Source: Anaerolineae bacterium (GTDB lineage Bacteria; Chloroflexota; Anaerolineae; B4-G1; DUEL01). From it: 64,000 nucleotides of DNA. The notes beneath the pieces were generated by a model. It did not search any database, was not told the origin of the DNA, and saw only the letters and a program-made list of their open reading frames with translations. Of this stretch, positions 8,173 to 16,363 are shown piece after piece; the stretch's first letter is position 1, and each line of letters opens with the position of its first letter. The position numbers and the translations under genes are program-made. The stretch covers positions 23,218 to 87,217 of the forward strand of contig JANXCY010000010.1 in NCBI GenBank assembly GCA_025060135.1. Direction: 5' to 3'.

Positions 8173-8901
8173 GTGCGCTACCTGGTCATCTCCGACATCC
8201 ATGCCAACCGCGCGGCTCTGGAAACGGTACTGAGAGACGCGGCTCCCTTTGACATGATCTGGTGCCTGGGAGACCTCGTCGGATACGGCCCGGACCCGAA
8301 CGAGTGTGTGGCCCGCATCCAGGACTTTGAGCATCTCTGCGTGGCTGGAAATCACGACTGGGCCGCCCTCGGCCTGCTAACCCTGGACGACTTCAACACG
8401 GAGGCCCGGATGGCTCACCTCTGGACTCGGGAGGAATTGACTCCCGTCAGCCGGGAATATCTGGAAACGCTCCCGACTCGCCTGGAACAGGGAGAGTTCA
8501 CCCTGGTCCATGGCAGTCCCCGAGAACCCATCTGGGAATACGTGTTGGACCTGGGATCTGCGCTGCTCAGTTTCTCCTACTTCTCCACCCCGTACTGCCT
8601 GGTAGGCCACACCCATCTTCCGCTGATGTTCGTGCTGGACGAGAACCAGGGCCGCCCTTGCGCGATGATTCCGGAGGTCGGTGTGCCTGTCCCCCTGCGC
8701 CGCCATCGGATGATCCTGAACCCCGGAAGCGTAGGACAACCCAGAGACGGCGACCCGCGCGCCAGTTATGCCATTCTGGATACCGATGCCATGACCTGGG
8801 AACTGCGCCGCGTCTCCTATCCGATAGAGATCACCCAGGAACGCATGCGAGCCCGGGGCCTCCCCCGCCGCCTCATTGCCCGTTTGGAAGTGGGACGATA
8901 A
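8173..8901 (+). CDS. Calcineurin-like metallophosphoesterase
   Basis: A 242-residue cytosolic metallophosphoesterase of the YfcE-like group, with two metal ions expected in the active site. The five motifs are in order: SDIHAN (about residues 6-11), GDLVGYG, GNHDW, VHGS and GHTHLP (about 141-146). An upstream GTG at 8164 is in frame but overlaps the only ribosome binding site. The GTG at 8173 lies behind GGAGTGAT and gives the usual RYLVISDIH start, so it was chosen. The substrate (phosphodiester or small phosphate ester) is not evident. It is transcribed from a promoter divergent from the tRNA cluster. Confidence 0.85.
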   Translation: MRYLVISDIHANRAALETVLRDAAPFDMIWCLGDLVGYGPDPNECVARIQDFEHLCVAGNHDWAALGLLTLDDFNTEARMAHLWTREELTPVSREYLETLPTRLEQGEFTLVHGSPREPIWEYVLDLGSALLSFSYFSTPYCLVGHTHLPLMFVLDENQGRPCAMIPEVGVPVPLRRHRMILNPGSVGQPRDGDPRASYAILDTDAMTWELRRVSYPIEITQERMRARGLPRRLIARLEVGR

Positions 8902-8991
8902 TTTAGGGAACGGCTCGGCATCCCCTGGCGTCTGATTAATGACTGAATGGCCCAATGACCCAATGACGGAATGATGATTGCAGGAGGGGAG

Positions 8992-9891
8992 ATGAAGAAA
9001 TATCTGTGGAGCTGGATGGGAATCGCCGCGTGGCTGGTGGTTGCTGGGGGATGCGCGCTTCGCCCAACAGCGACGGCAGTGCCCGCTCCAGCACAGCCCG
9101 TCCCGGTCCCTATGCTGGGCATGGCGCAGGATAGAGAAAAGAGCGCGTACCCGCAAAGCGGCGGGGATACGGCTACCACGGTTCACTTCGGGATGCCCAC
9201 CCCCGACCGGATGGTCGTCCGAACCGCCCACCTGGACCTCGTTGTCCCGGATACCGAGAAAGCCCTGGACGACATCCAGACCCTGGCCCAGGAACTGGGC
9301 GGCTACGTGGTCTCCGTAGAGGCGTATCAGTACCAGGAAGGCCGACAGGCTACAATAACGTTCCGGGTCCCGACGGAACAACTGGATGCCGCACTGGACC
9401 GCCTGCGCGCAATGGCCACGACCGTCCGGCGGGAATCCGTCTCCGGGCAGGACGTAACGGACCAGTACGTGGACCTTCGGTCCCGCCTGCGCCACCTGGA
9501 AGCGAAAGAGAAGCAACTGCTGGAATTCCTGGACCGGGCAGAAGACACCGAAGCCGTTCTGGAGGTCTACGAGCACCTTAGCGCGACCCAGGCAGAGATT
9601 GAACAGGTAAAGGGACGGATGCAGTACCTGGAGAACCAGGCCGCGCTGGCGACGATCACCGTCAGCCTGACGCCGGACGTGATGGCCCAGCCGCTGGAGA
9701 CGGGCGGCTGGAACCTACCTGCCACCGTCCGCAATGCAGTGGAGACCCTCCTGGCCGTTCTGGAGTTCTTCGTCAAGGCGCTGATCTACATCGTTATCGT
9801 CGTCCTGCCCGCGCTGATCCTGGCCGCGCTGCCCGTTGTGGGTATCGTCCTGCTGGTGCGCTGGTTGGTCCGGCGACGGCGACATCCGTAA
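8992..9891 (+). CDS. DUF4349-family membrane lipoprotein
   Basis: A 299-residue envelope protein. A signal sequence ends in a slightly atypical lipobox with the lipid cysteine at residue 21. A Pro/Ala-rich stretch follows, then the DUF4349 domain (about residues 65-225: RTAHLDLVVPDTEKA, YVDLRSRL, LEAKEKQLLEFLDRAEDTEAVL) with a coiled-coil segment. A C-terminal transmembrane helix (about 255-285) precedes a basic tail. Such proteins are widespread, but their role is unknown. ATG 8992 has a GGAGGGG site. The 90 bases upstream contain degenerate AATGACxxA repeats at 8935-8977. A terminator-like hairpin lies just downstream. Confidence 0.8.
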   Translation: MKKYLWSWMGIAAWLVVAGGCALRPTATAVPAPAQPVPVPMLGMAQDREKSAYPQSGGDTATTVHFGMPTPDRMVVRTAHLDLVVPDTEKALDDIQTLAQELGGYVVSVEAYQYQEGRQATITFRVPTEQLDAALDRLRAMATTVRRESVSGQDVTDQYVDLRSRLRHLEAKEKQLLEFLDRAEDTEAVLEVYEHLSATQAEIEQVKGRMQYLENQAALATITVSLTPDVMAQPLETGGWNLPATVRNAVETLLAVLEFFVKALIYIVIVVLPALILAALPVVGIVLLVRWLVRRRRHP

Positions 9892-9906
9892 CCGATGGGG
9901 AATCTC

Positions 9907-9969
9907 ACCGCAGAGGGCATGGCGATAGCAGGAATTCCCCTGCGCGCGGTGCCTTCTGCGGTCGTTTTT
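9907..9969 (+). terminator. Terminator after the DUF4349 lipoprotein gene
   Basis: ACCGCAGA (9907-9914) pairs with TCTGCGGT (9955-9962) and GGCA with TGCC. An inner GCAGG/CCTGC hairpin lies between them, and CGTTTTT follows. The mazG ribosome binding site begins four bases after the U-tract, so mazG needs read-through or a promoter inside this segment. Confidence 0.65.
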
Positions 9970-9981
9970 CCAGGAGGTGTA

Positions 9982-11466
9982 ATGGACGTTACGATTGTGG
10001 GGTTGGGGCCGGGAGACCCCCGCCACCTGACGCGTGAGGCATGGGAGGTACTCTCGGCGGGTCAGGAGGTCTGGCTGCGGACCGCCTGTCATCCTACCGT
10101 TGCTCATCTACCTGCTCATCTGACTCTTCGCTCCTTTGATGATCTCTACGAGTCGGCCGAGCATTTCGCCCAGGTCTACCGGGCCATCGTGGAGCGAGTA
10201 TTGGAACTGGCCCGCCGTCCCGGGGGGGTCATCTACGCCGTGCCGGGCCACCCCATGGTGGGTGAGGCAACGGTCCGGCAAATCCTGCAGGCGGCGCGGG
10301 AGGTCGGTCTGTCGGTGCGCCTGGTGGAAGGGCTCAGTTTCGTGGAGGTGGTCCTGACCGCACTGGAACGGGATGCCCTGGAGCCAGGTCTGCAGGTCTA
10401 TGACGGGATAGAGATGGCTGCTCTTCACCATCCCCCTCTGAATCCTGATCTTCCTGCTCTGATTGCCCAGGTCTACAGCCGCCGCCTGGCCAGCGACCTG
10501 AAACTTACCCTGATGAATCAGTACCCCGACGAGCATCCCGTTACCCTCATCATCGCTGCCGGAACCGAGACACAGCGCTTGATCCATCTGCCCCTCTACG
10601 AACTGGATCGCCAGGAGGTGGACCATCTGACCACTCTGTACGTCCCCCCTCTCTCGCCGGTCAGCAGTTTTGAGGGGTTTCAGGAGACCATTGCTCGCCT
10701 GCGAGCGCCTGATGGCTGTCCATGGGACCGGGAGCAGACGCACGAGAGCCTGCGGAGCAACTTGCTGGAAGAGGCATACGAGGTCGTTGCAGCGATTGAC
10801 GCCGGAGATATGCCCAGCCTGCGGGAGGAACTGGGCGACCTGCTCCTGCAAGTGGTGCTCCATGCCCAGATGGCAACGGAGGCGGGGGAATTCCGGATGG
10901 CCGACATCATCGCGGCCGTAGACCGGAAACTGAAGGGGCGCCACCCTCACGTGTGGGGCAACCAGAAAGTGAAAGGGGCACAGGAGGTACTGATCCGCTG
11001 GGAGCACCTCAAGCGGGAGGAGCGAGAAGGAAAGGGGTCCTTGCTGGATAGTGTCCCGCAGGCGGTCCCGGCTCTCCTGCAGGCCCACATTTACGGCAAG
11101 CGGGTGGCGCGGGTAGGCTTTGATTGGGCCCGACCGGAGGAAGTGGCCCGGAAAGTGCGGGAAGAGATAGCAGAAGTGGAGGCGGCCCGCACACCGGAGG
11201 AGATGGAGGCCGAGGTGGGCGACCTGCTATTTGCCGTTGCCAACTGGGCCCGCCACCTGGGAGTGGACCCGGAGACAGCCCTGCGGAAAGCCAATGCCCG
11301 CTTCGCCCGTCGCTTTCGGGCGATGGAGGCGCTGGCCAGCCAGCGTGGCCTGAATATGAGCCAGATGGAGATCACCGAACTGGACCGGTTGTGGGAAGAG
11401 GTGAAAGAGTTCCCGAACCCCGGAGAGGATGATGGTCAGGAAGCCAAAGCCCCGTCCAATCTTTGA
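9982..11466 (+). CDS. mazG: MazG nucleoside triphosphate pyrophosphohydrolase with methylase-like N-domain
   Basis: A 494-residue two-part protein like Bacillus YabN. Residues 1 to about 215 are a tetrapyrrole (SAM) methylase-fold domain (VTIVGLGPGDPRHLT, YAVPGHPMVGE). Residues about 225-480 hold two MazG domains. The first has CPWDREQTHESL and the metal-binding LLEEAYE and EELGDLLLQ; the second has EVEA and EAEVGDLLFAVANWARHL. MazG hydrolyses NTPs to NMP and pyrophosphate and is thought to clean the nucleotide pool. The methylase domain has no established function in this fusion. ATG 9982 follows GGAGGTG. It converges with dcd, another nucleotide-pool gene. Confidence 0.9.
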   Translation: MDVTIVGLGPGDPRHLTREAWEVLSAGQEVWLRTACHPTVAHLPAHLTLRSFDDLYESAEHFAQVYRAIVERVLELARRPGGVIYAVPGHPMVGEATVRQILQAAREVGLSVRLVEGLSFVEVVLTALERDALEPGLQVYDGIEMAALHHPPLNPDLPALIAQVYSRRLASDLKLTLMNQYPDEHPVTLIIAAGTETQRLIHLPLYELDRQEVDHLTTLYVPPLSPVSSFEGFQETIARLRAPDGCPWDREQTHESLRSNLLEEAYEVVAAIDAGDMPSLREELGDLLLQVVLHAQMATEAGEFRMADIIAAVDRKLKGRHPHVWGNQKVKGAQEVLIRWEHLKREEREGKGSLLDSVPQAVPALLQAHIYGKRVARVGFDWARPEEVARKVREEIAEVEAARTPEEMEAEVGDLLFAVANWARHLGVDPETALRKANARFARRFRAMEALASQRGLNMSQMEITELDRLWEEVKEFPNPGEDDGQEAKAPSNL

Positions 11467-11519
11467 CCCTTATTTCTGGAAACGACGGATTCTCAGCGGT
11501 CGGGCGGAACGGCCAGCCA

Positions 11520-12080
11520 TCACAGCCGGGGGAGTACCACCCCCTGCTGGGCCTGGTATTTGCCCTTTTTGTCCGCGTAGGAGACCTGACAGACTTCGTC
11601 GGCCTCAAAGAAGAGCACCTGAGCAATTCCCTCGTTGGCGTAAATTCTCGCCGGGAGGGGGGTGGTGTTGGAGATTTCCAGTGTTACATATCCCTCCCAT
11701 TCCGGCTCAAACGGTGTGATGTTGACGATAATCCCGCACCGGGCGTAGGTGGATTTCCCCAGGCAGACACACAGCACGTTGCGGGGAACCCGGAAGTACT
11801 CCACCGATCGCCCCAAGGCGAAGGAATTGGGCGGAATCACACAGACTTCCCCTTTGAAATCCACCATAGCCCGGGTATCAAACCGCTTCGGGTCCACAAC
11901 GGTCAGGTCTCCCAGGCCAGGGGTGAAGATTTTGAATTCGTCCGCGACGCGAATGTCGTAGCCGTACGATGAGAGACCGTAGGAGATGACTCCATCCCGC
12001 ACCTGATGATCCACGAAGGGTTCTATCATCCGGTGCTCCAGAGCCATCCGGCGGATCCAGTGGTCAGGCTTCAGTCCCAT
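11520..12080 (-). CDS. dcd: dCTP deaminase
   Basis: A 186-residue cytosolic enzyme of the dCTP deaminase/dUTPase family that makes dUTP from dCTP for thymidylate synthesis. Visible motifs are [13 protein letters not shown] (about residues 33-45), [10 protein letters not shown] (about 108-117), with the conserved SxxARxG pattern, and [18 protein letters not shown] (about 120-137), which holds the catalytic glutamate. The length matches the usual 180-190 residues. It converges with mazG; the 53 bases between them contain no terminator I can recognise. Confidence 0.93.
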   Translation of the reverse strand: MGLKPDHWIRRMALEHRMIEPFVDHQVRDGVISYGLSSYGYDIRVADEFKIFTPGLGDLTVVDPKRFDTRAMVDFKGEVCVIPPNSFALGRSVEYFRVPRNVLCVCLGKSTYARCGIIVNITPFEPEWEGYVTLEISNTTPLPARIYANEGIAQVLFFEADEVCQVSYADKKGKYQAQQGVVLPRL

Positions 12081-12131
12081 TGCTGCTCCTTCGGGTCGGG
12101 TTTTGCGGTAGTGTCCGAACCGCCAGGGGTA

Positions 12132-13046
12132 TCATTCCCACAGGCGGCAGAATGCACAGAGGCCTGGTACAGTGGTGGGCTGACCGCACCGGGGGCAGGG
12201 ATGCATCGGTGGAGGCTCCATGGCCTCTTCACAGAAGAAGCCTTCCTCGCGGGCCCGTAAAAACCCCTGATAGAACTGCAGTTTCGCCCCTGGCGACTCC
12301 ATCTCGATCCGCGCCAGCAGGTCCTTGTAGAAATTGGTCAGATTGCCGACCGCGTAGGGGCACTCTTCATAAATGTAATCGATGCCCCGGACCAGGGCGT
12401 AGGCAGCCACCTCCCGTTCGTAGGACCGGCAGAATGGTTTGACCTTGCGGGTCATCCCTTCCCGCTCCGTCAACACCGGTGCCTGACGGGCCAGGTATCC
12501 TGTCTGCCAGTGGAGCAGATTGCTCAGAAGGACCGCCACCTCGTCGTCCAGGTTGTGGCCGGTTGCCAGGACAGTGTAACCATAGGCCTGGGCAATGCGG
12601 TTCATCTCATGTCGTTTGATGAGGCCGCACACTGAGCATGGCTTGCCCCGGCCGCGCAGTTTCCGGCTGGCGACCTCCGGAATCGTCTCGCCGTAGAGTG
12701 CTGCTACATCCACCATGTGGAGTTGAATACCCGGGCGGTCGGCTATGAAGGCCTGGATTTTTTCGTAGGAGAGGCGAGAATAGCCAAAACCGCCGTCAAT
12801 CCCCAGGTGGATATAGAGGCCGTCGGCCGGATAGCCCAGGCGCAGGAGCACGTCCCAGAGACTAAGGCTATCCTTGCCGCCGGAGACGGCGACCAGAATT
12901 CGTTCCTCCCGGCGAAACATACGGTACCTGCGGATGGCCCGTTCGGTGTAGGAGAGGAACCACTCCGGGAAGTGCTCCTCACAGAGGGCCAGTTTGTGAT
13001 GCCGCATATTGATGGCGGCGGGCCGGCTACATTTCCGGCACTTCAT
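12132..13046 (-). CDS. ttuA: TtuA-like tRNA 2-thiouridine synthetase
   Basis: A 304-residue PP-loop ATPase of the TtuA/Ncs6 family. It has an N-terminal zinc finger (CRKC near residues 3-6 with a later Cys/His pair), the PP-loop SGGKDSLS (about residues 54-61), PCSVCGLIKRH (about 129-139) and EECPY supplying cysteines for an Fe-S cluster, and a C-terminal zinc finger CPRCG...CAFC. TtuA thiolates U54 of tRNA in thermophiles, so it supports a thermophilic host. The sulfur carrier TtuB is not in this window. The start at 13046 has a GGGAGGAAG site; the frame is open 63 codons upstream but overlaps the next gene. TtcA is less likely because of the zinc fingers. Confidence 0.85.
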   Translation of the reverse strand: MKCRKCSRPAAINMRHHKLALCEEHFPEWFLSYTERAIRRYRMFRREERILVAVSGGKDSLSLWDVLLRLGYPADGLYIHLGIDGGFGYSRLSYEKIQAFIADRPGIQLHMVDVAALYGETIPEVASRKLRGRGKPCSVCGLIKRHEMNRIAQAYGYTVLATGHNLDDEVAVLLSNLLHWQTGYLARQAPVLTEREGMTRKVKPFCRSYEREVAAYALVRGIDYIYEECPYAVGNLTNFYKDLLARIEMESPGAKLQFYQGFLRAREEGFFCEEAMEPPPMHPCPRCGQPTTVPGLCAFCRLWE

Positions 13047-13110
13047 GGGACTTCCTCCCATCGGGGCACACAGGTTTGTTTGCTCTGGCGTTCGTGCTCT
13101 GCGGACGTGC

Positions 13111-13671
13111 TCATCGGCGGGCGCGCCGGGCCCGATAGGCGCTGATCGCGCCATCCAGTTGCTGGGAGAGGCCCATCCAGTCCTCCACCAGCAACACCAG
13201 CCCGGTCCCGCTGGGCAGGAAAAGGTGGCGGTCAAACCAAAGACGGAGCCACCAGGGCGGCACCGGATACCCCTTCAGGTCCACCAGTACAGCGGTCATC
13301 CCCCAATAGGCCTGGGGCCAGCGGCGGGCCGCCCGGTCTTTTTGAGGATCAAAGACCTTCGCCATCGGCGCCAATCGGGTCCGCTCCACTCGCCGGTAGG
13401 AAATGAGCAGAGGCATCAGTGGCCCCTGCAGCCGCAGGCCGGTGGGTTCGCAGCGGACATGCGCGACGCGAGGCGCGAAGCGGCCGTACACGAAAAGGAC
13501 CATGCCCGCCAGGGCGGCCAGCAGGGCCAGCGGACGTAGCGGGGTGGGCCCCAGGATGCGCGGCATCCATAGCCAGAACGCGCCCACAATGAGCGCTGTC
13601 AACAACCCCAGAGAGCCCCATCGCCGTAACGGGGTGTAAATCAGGAGAGGGAACCGGATGCGCTTTTTCAT
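13111..13671 (-). CDS. Hypothetical membrane protein with two N-terminal helices
   Basis: A 186-residue protein I do not recognise. A basic N-terminus precedes two hydrophobic helices (about residues 18-38 and 45-64). A soluble C-terminal part contains CEPTGLRLQGPLMPLLISYRR and VLVDLKGYPVPPWWLRLWFD, which resembles small PH-like membrane proteins in layout. This is an impression, not a domain assignment. The ribosome binding site is weak. It is followed by ttuA 64 bases downstream on the same strand, so the two may share a transcript. Upstream (13672-13809) only an imperfect inverted repeat is visible. Confidence 0.6.
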   Translation of the reverse strand: MKKRIRFPLLIYTPLRRWGSLGLLTALIVGAFWLWMPRILGPTPLRPLALLAALAGMVLFVYGRFAPRVAHVRCEPTGLRLQGPLMPLLISYRRVERTRLAPMAKVFDPQKDRAARRWPQAYWGMTAVLVDLKGYPVPPWWLRLWFDRHLFLPSGTGLVLLVEDWMGLSQQLDGAISAYRARRARR

Positions 13672-13809
13672 CCAGCGTCAAACCGAGCCTATGAGAAGCA
13701 AGAAGCCCGTAAAACGTCCGGATACTTATCCTTCACTCGGGCTATGCTTCTTGTCCTTGCTTCCGAACTTGGATGTCAATCCACTCCTTCCCAACCGTGT
13801 CAGTCCGGT

Positions 13810-13974
13810 TTATACCTCTGGCAAGGGGGCGGTTGGACTGATACGGCGGATTTTCTCGATTAGCCGTCGCCGCTGGCTTGGGTCTTTTGTCTGCGCCAGC
13901 CGCTGACGCAGATAGCGGAGTTTCCGTTTCCGGTTCTGTCGGCGAATTCGTTCCCGATCCGGTTCTCGTCGCAT
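13810..13974 (-). CDS. Small highly basic protein of 54 residues
   Basis: A short frame with a near-perfect ribosome binding site (AAGGAGG, four bases before ATG 13974). The product starts MRREPDRERIRRQNRKRKLR, is dominated by Arg, Lys and Gln, and looks like one long amphipathic helix ending in PTAPLPEV. It could bind RNA or DNA, but I know no family for it. It lies between the UspA gene and the membrane protein gene on the same strand. The strong ribosome binding site, and the absence of a competing frame on either strand that looks real, support it. Confidence 0.55.
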   Translation of the reverse strand: MRREPDRERIRRQNRKRKLRYLRQRLAQTKDPSQRRRLIEKIRRISPTAPLPEV

Positions 13975-14046
13975 CCAGCCTCCTTGTATATGGAATGTTA
14001 CAGATTGCGGATGGTAGGCCCACGACCGGTTGCGCTTCTGCTTAAC

Positions 14047-14118
14047 CCTATCAGTCCTGTTACTCCTGTTAATCTTGTTAATCCTGTCAATCCTGTCAAT
14101 CCTGTCAATCCTGTCAAT
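14047..14118. repeat. Eight-copy 9-bp tandem repeat (CCTGTCAAT-type)
   Basis: Eight consecutive 9-base units. The first four are degenerate (CCTATCAGT, CCTGTTACT, CCTGTTAAT, CTTGTTAAT) and the last four are perfect CCTGTCAAT. The repeat ends six bases from the 3' end of the UspA gene. It is one of several 8-9 bp degenerate repeats in this window. Confidence 0.9.
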
Positions 14119-14123
14119 TCCCT

Positions 14124-14951
14124 CTACCCCGCCTCCTCTGGCGGCGCGCGGGCGATCAAGACAGGCCGTCCGGCGGCTTCCGCTACCTCTATGGCGACGT
14201 TGGGCCGGTAGAGCCGTCGCAGGCTACGCGCTGCGTACGGTGAGCCCACTCCTACGAGATCATATTCTCCCTCCCGAATCTCGTGAAGAATCTCGTGGAC
14301 GACGGGGCCATGTCGCACGCGCACCTCGGTCTCCACGCCCATCCCCGACAGTAGTGCCAGCGCCTCTTTCAGCCGACGGGCCTGTGGAGTATCGGTCTCC
14401 AGCAGATGCGTCCAGTGAATCTTCACCTGATTGGCCACCGGATACTCCAGGGTAACCGGCTCCACGACGTGGAGGAGGGTAACGGTTGCCCCAAGGGCTT
14501 GTGCCAGATACCCGCCGGTCCGGACCACTCCCTCCGCGTAGCGCAGCCCTCCGGTACAGAGCAGCATCCGCTCCAGCCGCATAGGGGCCTCGGCGACGTG
14601 GAGGACCGGTGTCTCCATCGCGGCCAGCAACTGGCAAAGGGTGTGGGCCCAGACCAGGCGAGACGTCATCGGGCCAACGACGGTCAGTACCCCCTCCCGG
14701 GCCAGAGGGGGGATGACCTTCTCGGGCCGGCCTGTCTGGATCCGGCGCTCATAGGGAATATCCGCTCCCGCCAGACGGTCCGCCGTCTCCGTCAGCAATT
14801 CCTCCACTTCCTGTAGGCGAGCCGGTTTCCCCACTACTCCCAGCAGGATCACTGCCTGGACCAGGACCCGCCCAGTCTCTGCCAACCAGACCCCGTACTC
14901 TAACGCTGGGCGGGTATCGGGATGCCCATTGGTACACAGAAGCAGGTTCAT
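14124..14951 (-). CDS. Tandem-domain universal stress protein
   Basis: A 275-residue cytosolic protein with two UspA domains. The first (about residues 1-140) starts NLLLCTNGHPDTRPAL. The second (about 145-270) starts RMLLCTGGLRYAEGVV and ends VGVGSPYAARSLRRLYRPN...AAGRPVLIAR, close to the ATP-binding G-x2-G-x9-G(S/T) region. Function is inferred as stress-related nucleotide binding. Its ATG overlaps the stop of the upstream chromate transporter gene in an ATGA arrangement, so the two are translationally coupled. Confidence 0.85.
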   Translation of the reverse strand: MNLLLCTNGHPDTRPALEYGVWLAETGRVLVQAVILLGVVGKPARLQEVEELLTETADRLAGADIPYERRIQTGRPEKVIPPLAREGVLTVVGPMTSRLVWAHTLCQLLAAMETPVLHVAEAPMRLERMLLCTGGLRYAEGVVRTGGYLAQALGATVTLLHVVEPVTLEYPVANQVKIHWTHLLETDTPQARRLKEALALLSGMGVETEVRVRHGPVVHEILHEIREGEYDLVGVGSPYAARSLRRLYRPNVAIEVAEAAGRPVLIARAPPEEAG

Positions 14952-15460
14952 CGGAAAAGCCAAATGCCCACCAGCCCGGCGGCCAGGAGCACCAGGGCGG
15001 GTGGAACCTTGAGTTGAAAGGCGATAAGACTAACCCCAGCCAGGAGGATGGCCTTCCAGTTGCGGGCATCTTCGCCGAAGATTTTCCAGGCTACCAGGAT
15101 CATCAGGACGGCTACAGCAGGTGCCAGGCCCTGGACAAAGTTGCTAACCCAGGCCTCGCCCCGCATCCGTTGCAACAGGGAGACGATGAGGAGCATCAGG
15201 ACAGTGGGCGGCAGGATGGAGCCCAGGAGCGCGACGAGCGCGCCGGGCACCCCTCCCACTGAATAACCAACGAACATCGCCAGTTGCAGCGCGTCGCTGC
15301 CGGGCAAGACGCTGGAGAAGCCCACTGCTTCAATGAATTCCTCCTCGGTCATCAGGTGTCCCACCGCTTCTTTGTAGAGAAGACCCGCCGAGGCTGGTCC
15401 TGAGGTAGTCAGCAGGTTAATTTTGATGAACATCCAGAAGAGCCGAAGCCATTGATCCAT
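14948..15460 (-). CDS. chrA: Half-size chromate transporter (CHR) protein
   Basis: A 170-residue inner-membrane protein made of a single CHR domain: FWMFIKINLLTTSGPASAGLL, then EEEFIEAVGFSSVLPGSDALQLAMFVGY, then hydrophobic helices to the C-terminus. Full-length ChrA carries two CHR domains; short versions normally occur as pairs. No second CHR gene is adjacent, so this may work as a homodimer or be an incomplete pair. The SSVLPGSDA segment corresponds to the usual xxxLPGPxA, with serine in place of proline. ATG 15460 has a GAGGAGG site. The true substrate is unknown. Confidence 0.75.
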   Translation of the reverse strand: MDQWLRLFWMFIKINLLTTSGPASAGLLYKEAVGHLMTEEEFIEAVGFSSVLPGSDALQLAMFVGYSVGGVPGALVALLGSILPPTVLMLLIVSLLQRMRGEAWVSNFVQGLAPAVAVLMILVAWKIFGEDARNWKAILLAGVSLIAFQLKVPPALVLLAAGLVGIWLFR

Positions 15461-15473
15461 TTTGCCCGCCTCC

Positions 15474-15605
15474 TCAAGCCTCACCGCGCCATACGGTATC
15501 CGGTTGGGCGAAGAACCCCACTATGAAGGCGTGCCGCTCTTCGGCCAGCGCCCGATGTGCGGGATGCAGGACTGGACAGGCGAGGCCAATTCTGTGGCCT
15601 GTCAT
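15474..15605 (-). CDS. Possible 43-residue small protein
   Basis: A short open frame fills the gap between the chromate transporter and the next membrane protein gene. Its stop codon overlaps the region of the chrA ribosome binding site. The product (MTGHRIGLACPVLHPAHRAL...) matches nothing I know and the ribosome binding site is poor. It may be non-coding. Confidence 0.2.
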   Translation of the reverse strand: MTGHRIGLACPVLHPAHRALAEERHAFIVGFFAQPDTVWRGEA

Positions 15606-15626
15606 GGGTCGCTTGTAACGATCTCC

Positions 15627-16040
15627 CTATCCCAAGCGGCGGCTCATCCAGATGGCCAGGAAGGTGAGCAGAATCCCCAGCATCAGGACGATCAGGACAG
15701 TGGCGATGACCCGGCGGCGAATCTGCCAGGCATGGTAGCGCCCGGTAACCCAGAGGAAGAGGCCCAGGGCCAGCCCGGCACCGCCCAGCACTCCCACCGT
15801 ATAGGCCAGGGCAGTAGCCATCAGGCGGGGGAGGTCTACCCGAACAATCAGGTCTCCGAAGAGCATGATGGAATATCGGCTGGCCAGCAAAGCATAGCCC
15901 GCACCCACCAGCAATCCCAGCAGGGTCGCTGCGATCCCCTGCCAACGCCCCGGCCCCCGCTCCAGCCACAACGTCAGCAATCCCAGTAGGACCAGGGTCA
16001 GGGAGAAAGTCAGGACCAGGATGGATAAGAGTTGAATCAT
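15627..16040 (-). CDS. Hypothetical four-helix membrane protein
   Basis: A 137-residue protein with hydrophobic segments at about residues 3-23, 32-52, 67-90 and 110-130 and a basic C-terminus (MSRRLG). No family is recognised. ATG 16040 follows GGAGGGGG, and a promoter (16084-16111) lies close upstream and downstream of the tRNA-Ser terminator, which makes an independent transcript likely. It may be co-transcribed with chrA and the UspA gene. Confidence 0.65.
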   Translation of the reverse strand: MIQLLSILVLTFSLTLVLLGLLTLWLERGPGRWQGIAATLLGLLVGAGYALLASRYSIMLFGDLIVRVDLPRLMATALAYTVGVLGGAGLALGLFLWVTGRYHAWQIRRRVIATVLIVLMLGILLTFLAIWMSRRLG

Positions 16041-16083
16041 GCCCCCTCCCGCGCCCGATGCGGAGCATCCCGATATGAGTATT

Positions 16084-16111
16084 ATTATAGCCCAATCACC
16101 GATAGAGGCAA
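16084..16111 (-). promoter_or_regulatory. Promoter of the membrane protein-chrA-uspA group
   Basis: On the minus strand TTGCCT (16111-16106) and TATAAT (16089-16084) are 16 bases apart. The start codon of the membrane protein gene is 44 bases from the -10 box. Confidence 0.65.
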
Positions 16112-16124
16112 CCGGGAAATGGCG

Positions 16125-16152
16125 AAAAGAAAAAGCCCCCGAGGAAGGGGGC
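16125..16152 (-). terminator. Intrinsic terminator of tRNA-Ser
   Basis: GCCCCC and GGGGGC form a 6-bp G/C stem with the loop TTCCTC, followed on the minus strand by TTTTTCTTTT. It starts eight bases after the tRNA 3' end. Confidence 0.9.
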
Positions 16153-16159
16153 CCGGTGG

Positions 16160-16246
16160 CGGAGAGGGTGGGATTTGAACCCACGGAGCCTTTCGGCTCA
16201 CGCGCTCTCCAGGCGCGCGCGTTAGGCCAGACTACGCTACCTCTCC
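16160..16246 (-). tRNA. tRNA-Ser (anticodon GGA)
   Basis: An 87-base class II tRNA. The acceptor stem GGAGAGG pairs with CCUCUCC and the discriminator is G, as in serine tRNAs. The anticodon loop CUGGAGA gives GGA. A long variable arm (GAGCCGAAAGGCUC) is present and the T-loop is UUCAAAU. CCA is not encoded. Confidence 0.93.
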
Positions 16247-16253
16247 GTCTCTA

Positions 16254-16282
16254 ATTATACCCAACCCGGCCCATTTTGACAA
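16254..16282 (-). promoter_or_regulatory. Promoter of tRNA-Ser
   Basis: On the minus strand TTGTCA (16282-16277) and a perfect TATAAT (16259-16254) are 17 bases apart. The first tRNA base lies eight bases after the -10 box. Confidence 0.85.
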
Positions 16283-16363
16283 GGGCAACAGAATACCGAC
16301 CCGGAGCGTGCCCTGCTTACTTCTCCCGTTGCCGCCCGACAGCCATCCCAACCGTACTTTCTG

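Noticed and set aside
15481..16095. Minus-strand frame overlapping the four-helix membrane protein gene
   Set aside because: It is out of frame with the gene that has the GGAGGGGG site and hydrophobic helices, and its Pro/Gly/Arg-rich product looks like a shadow.
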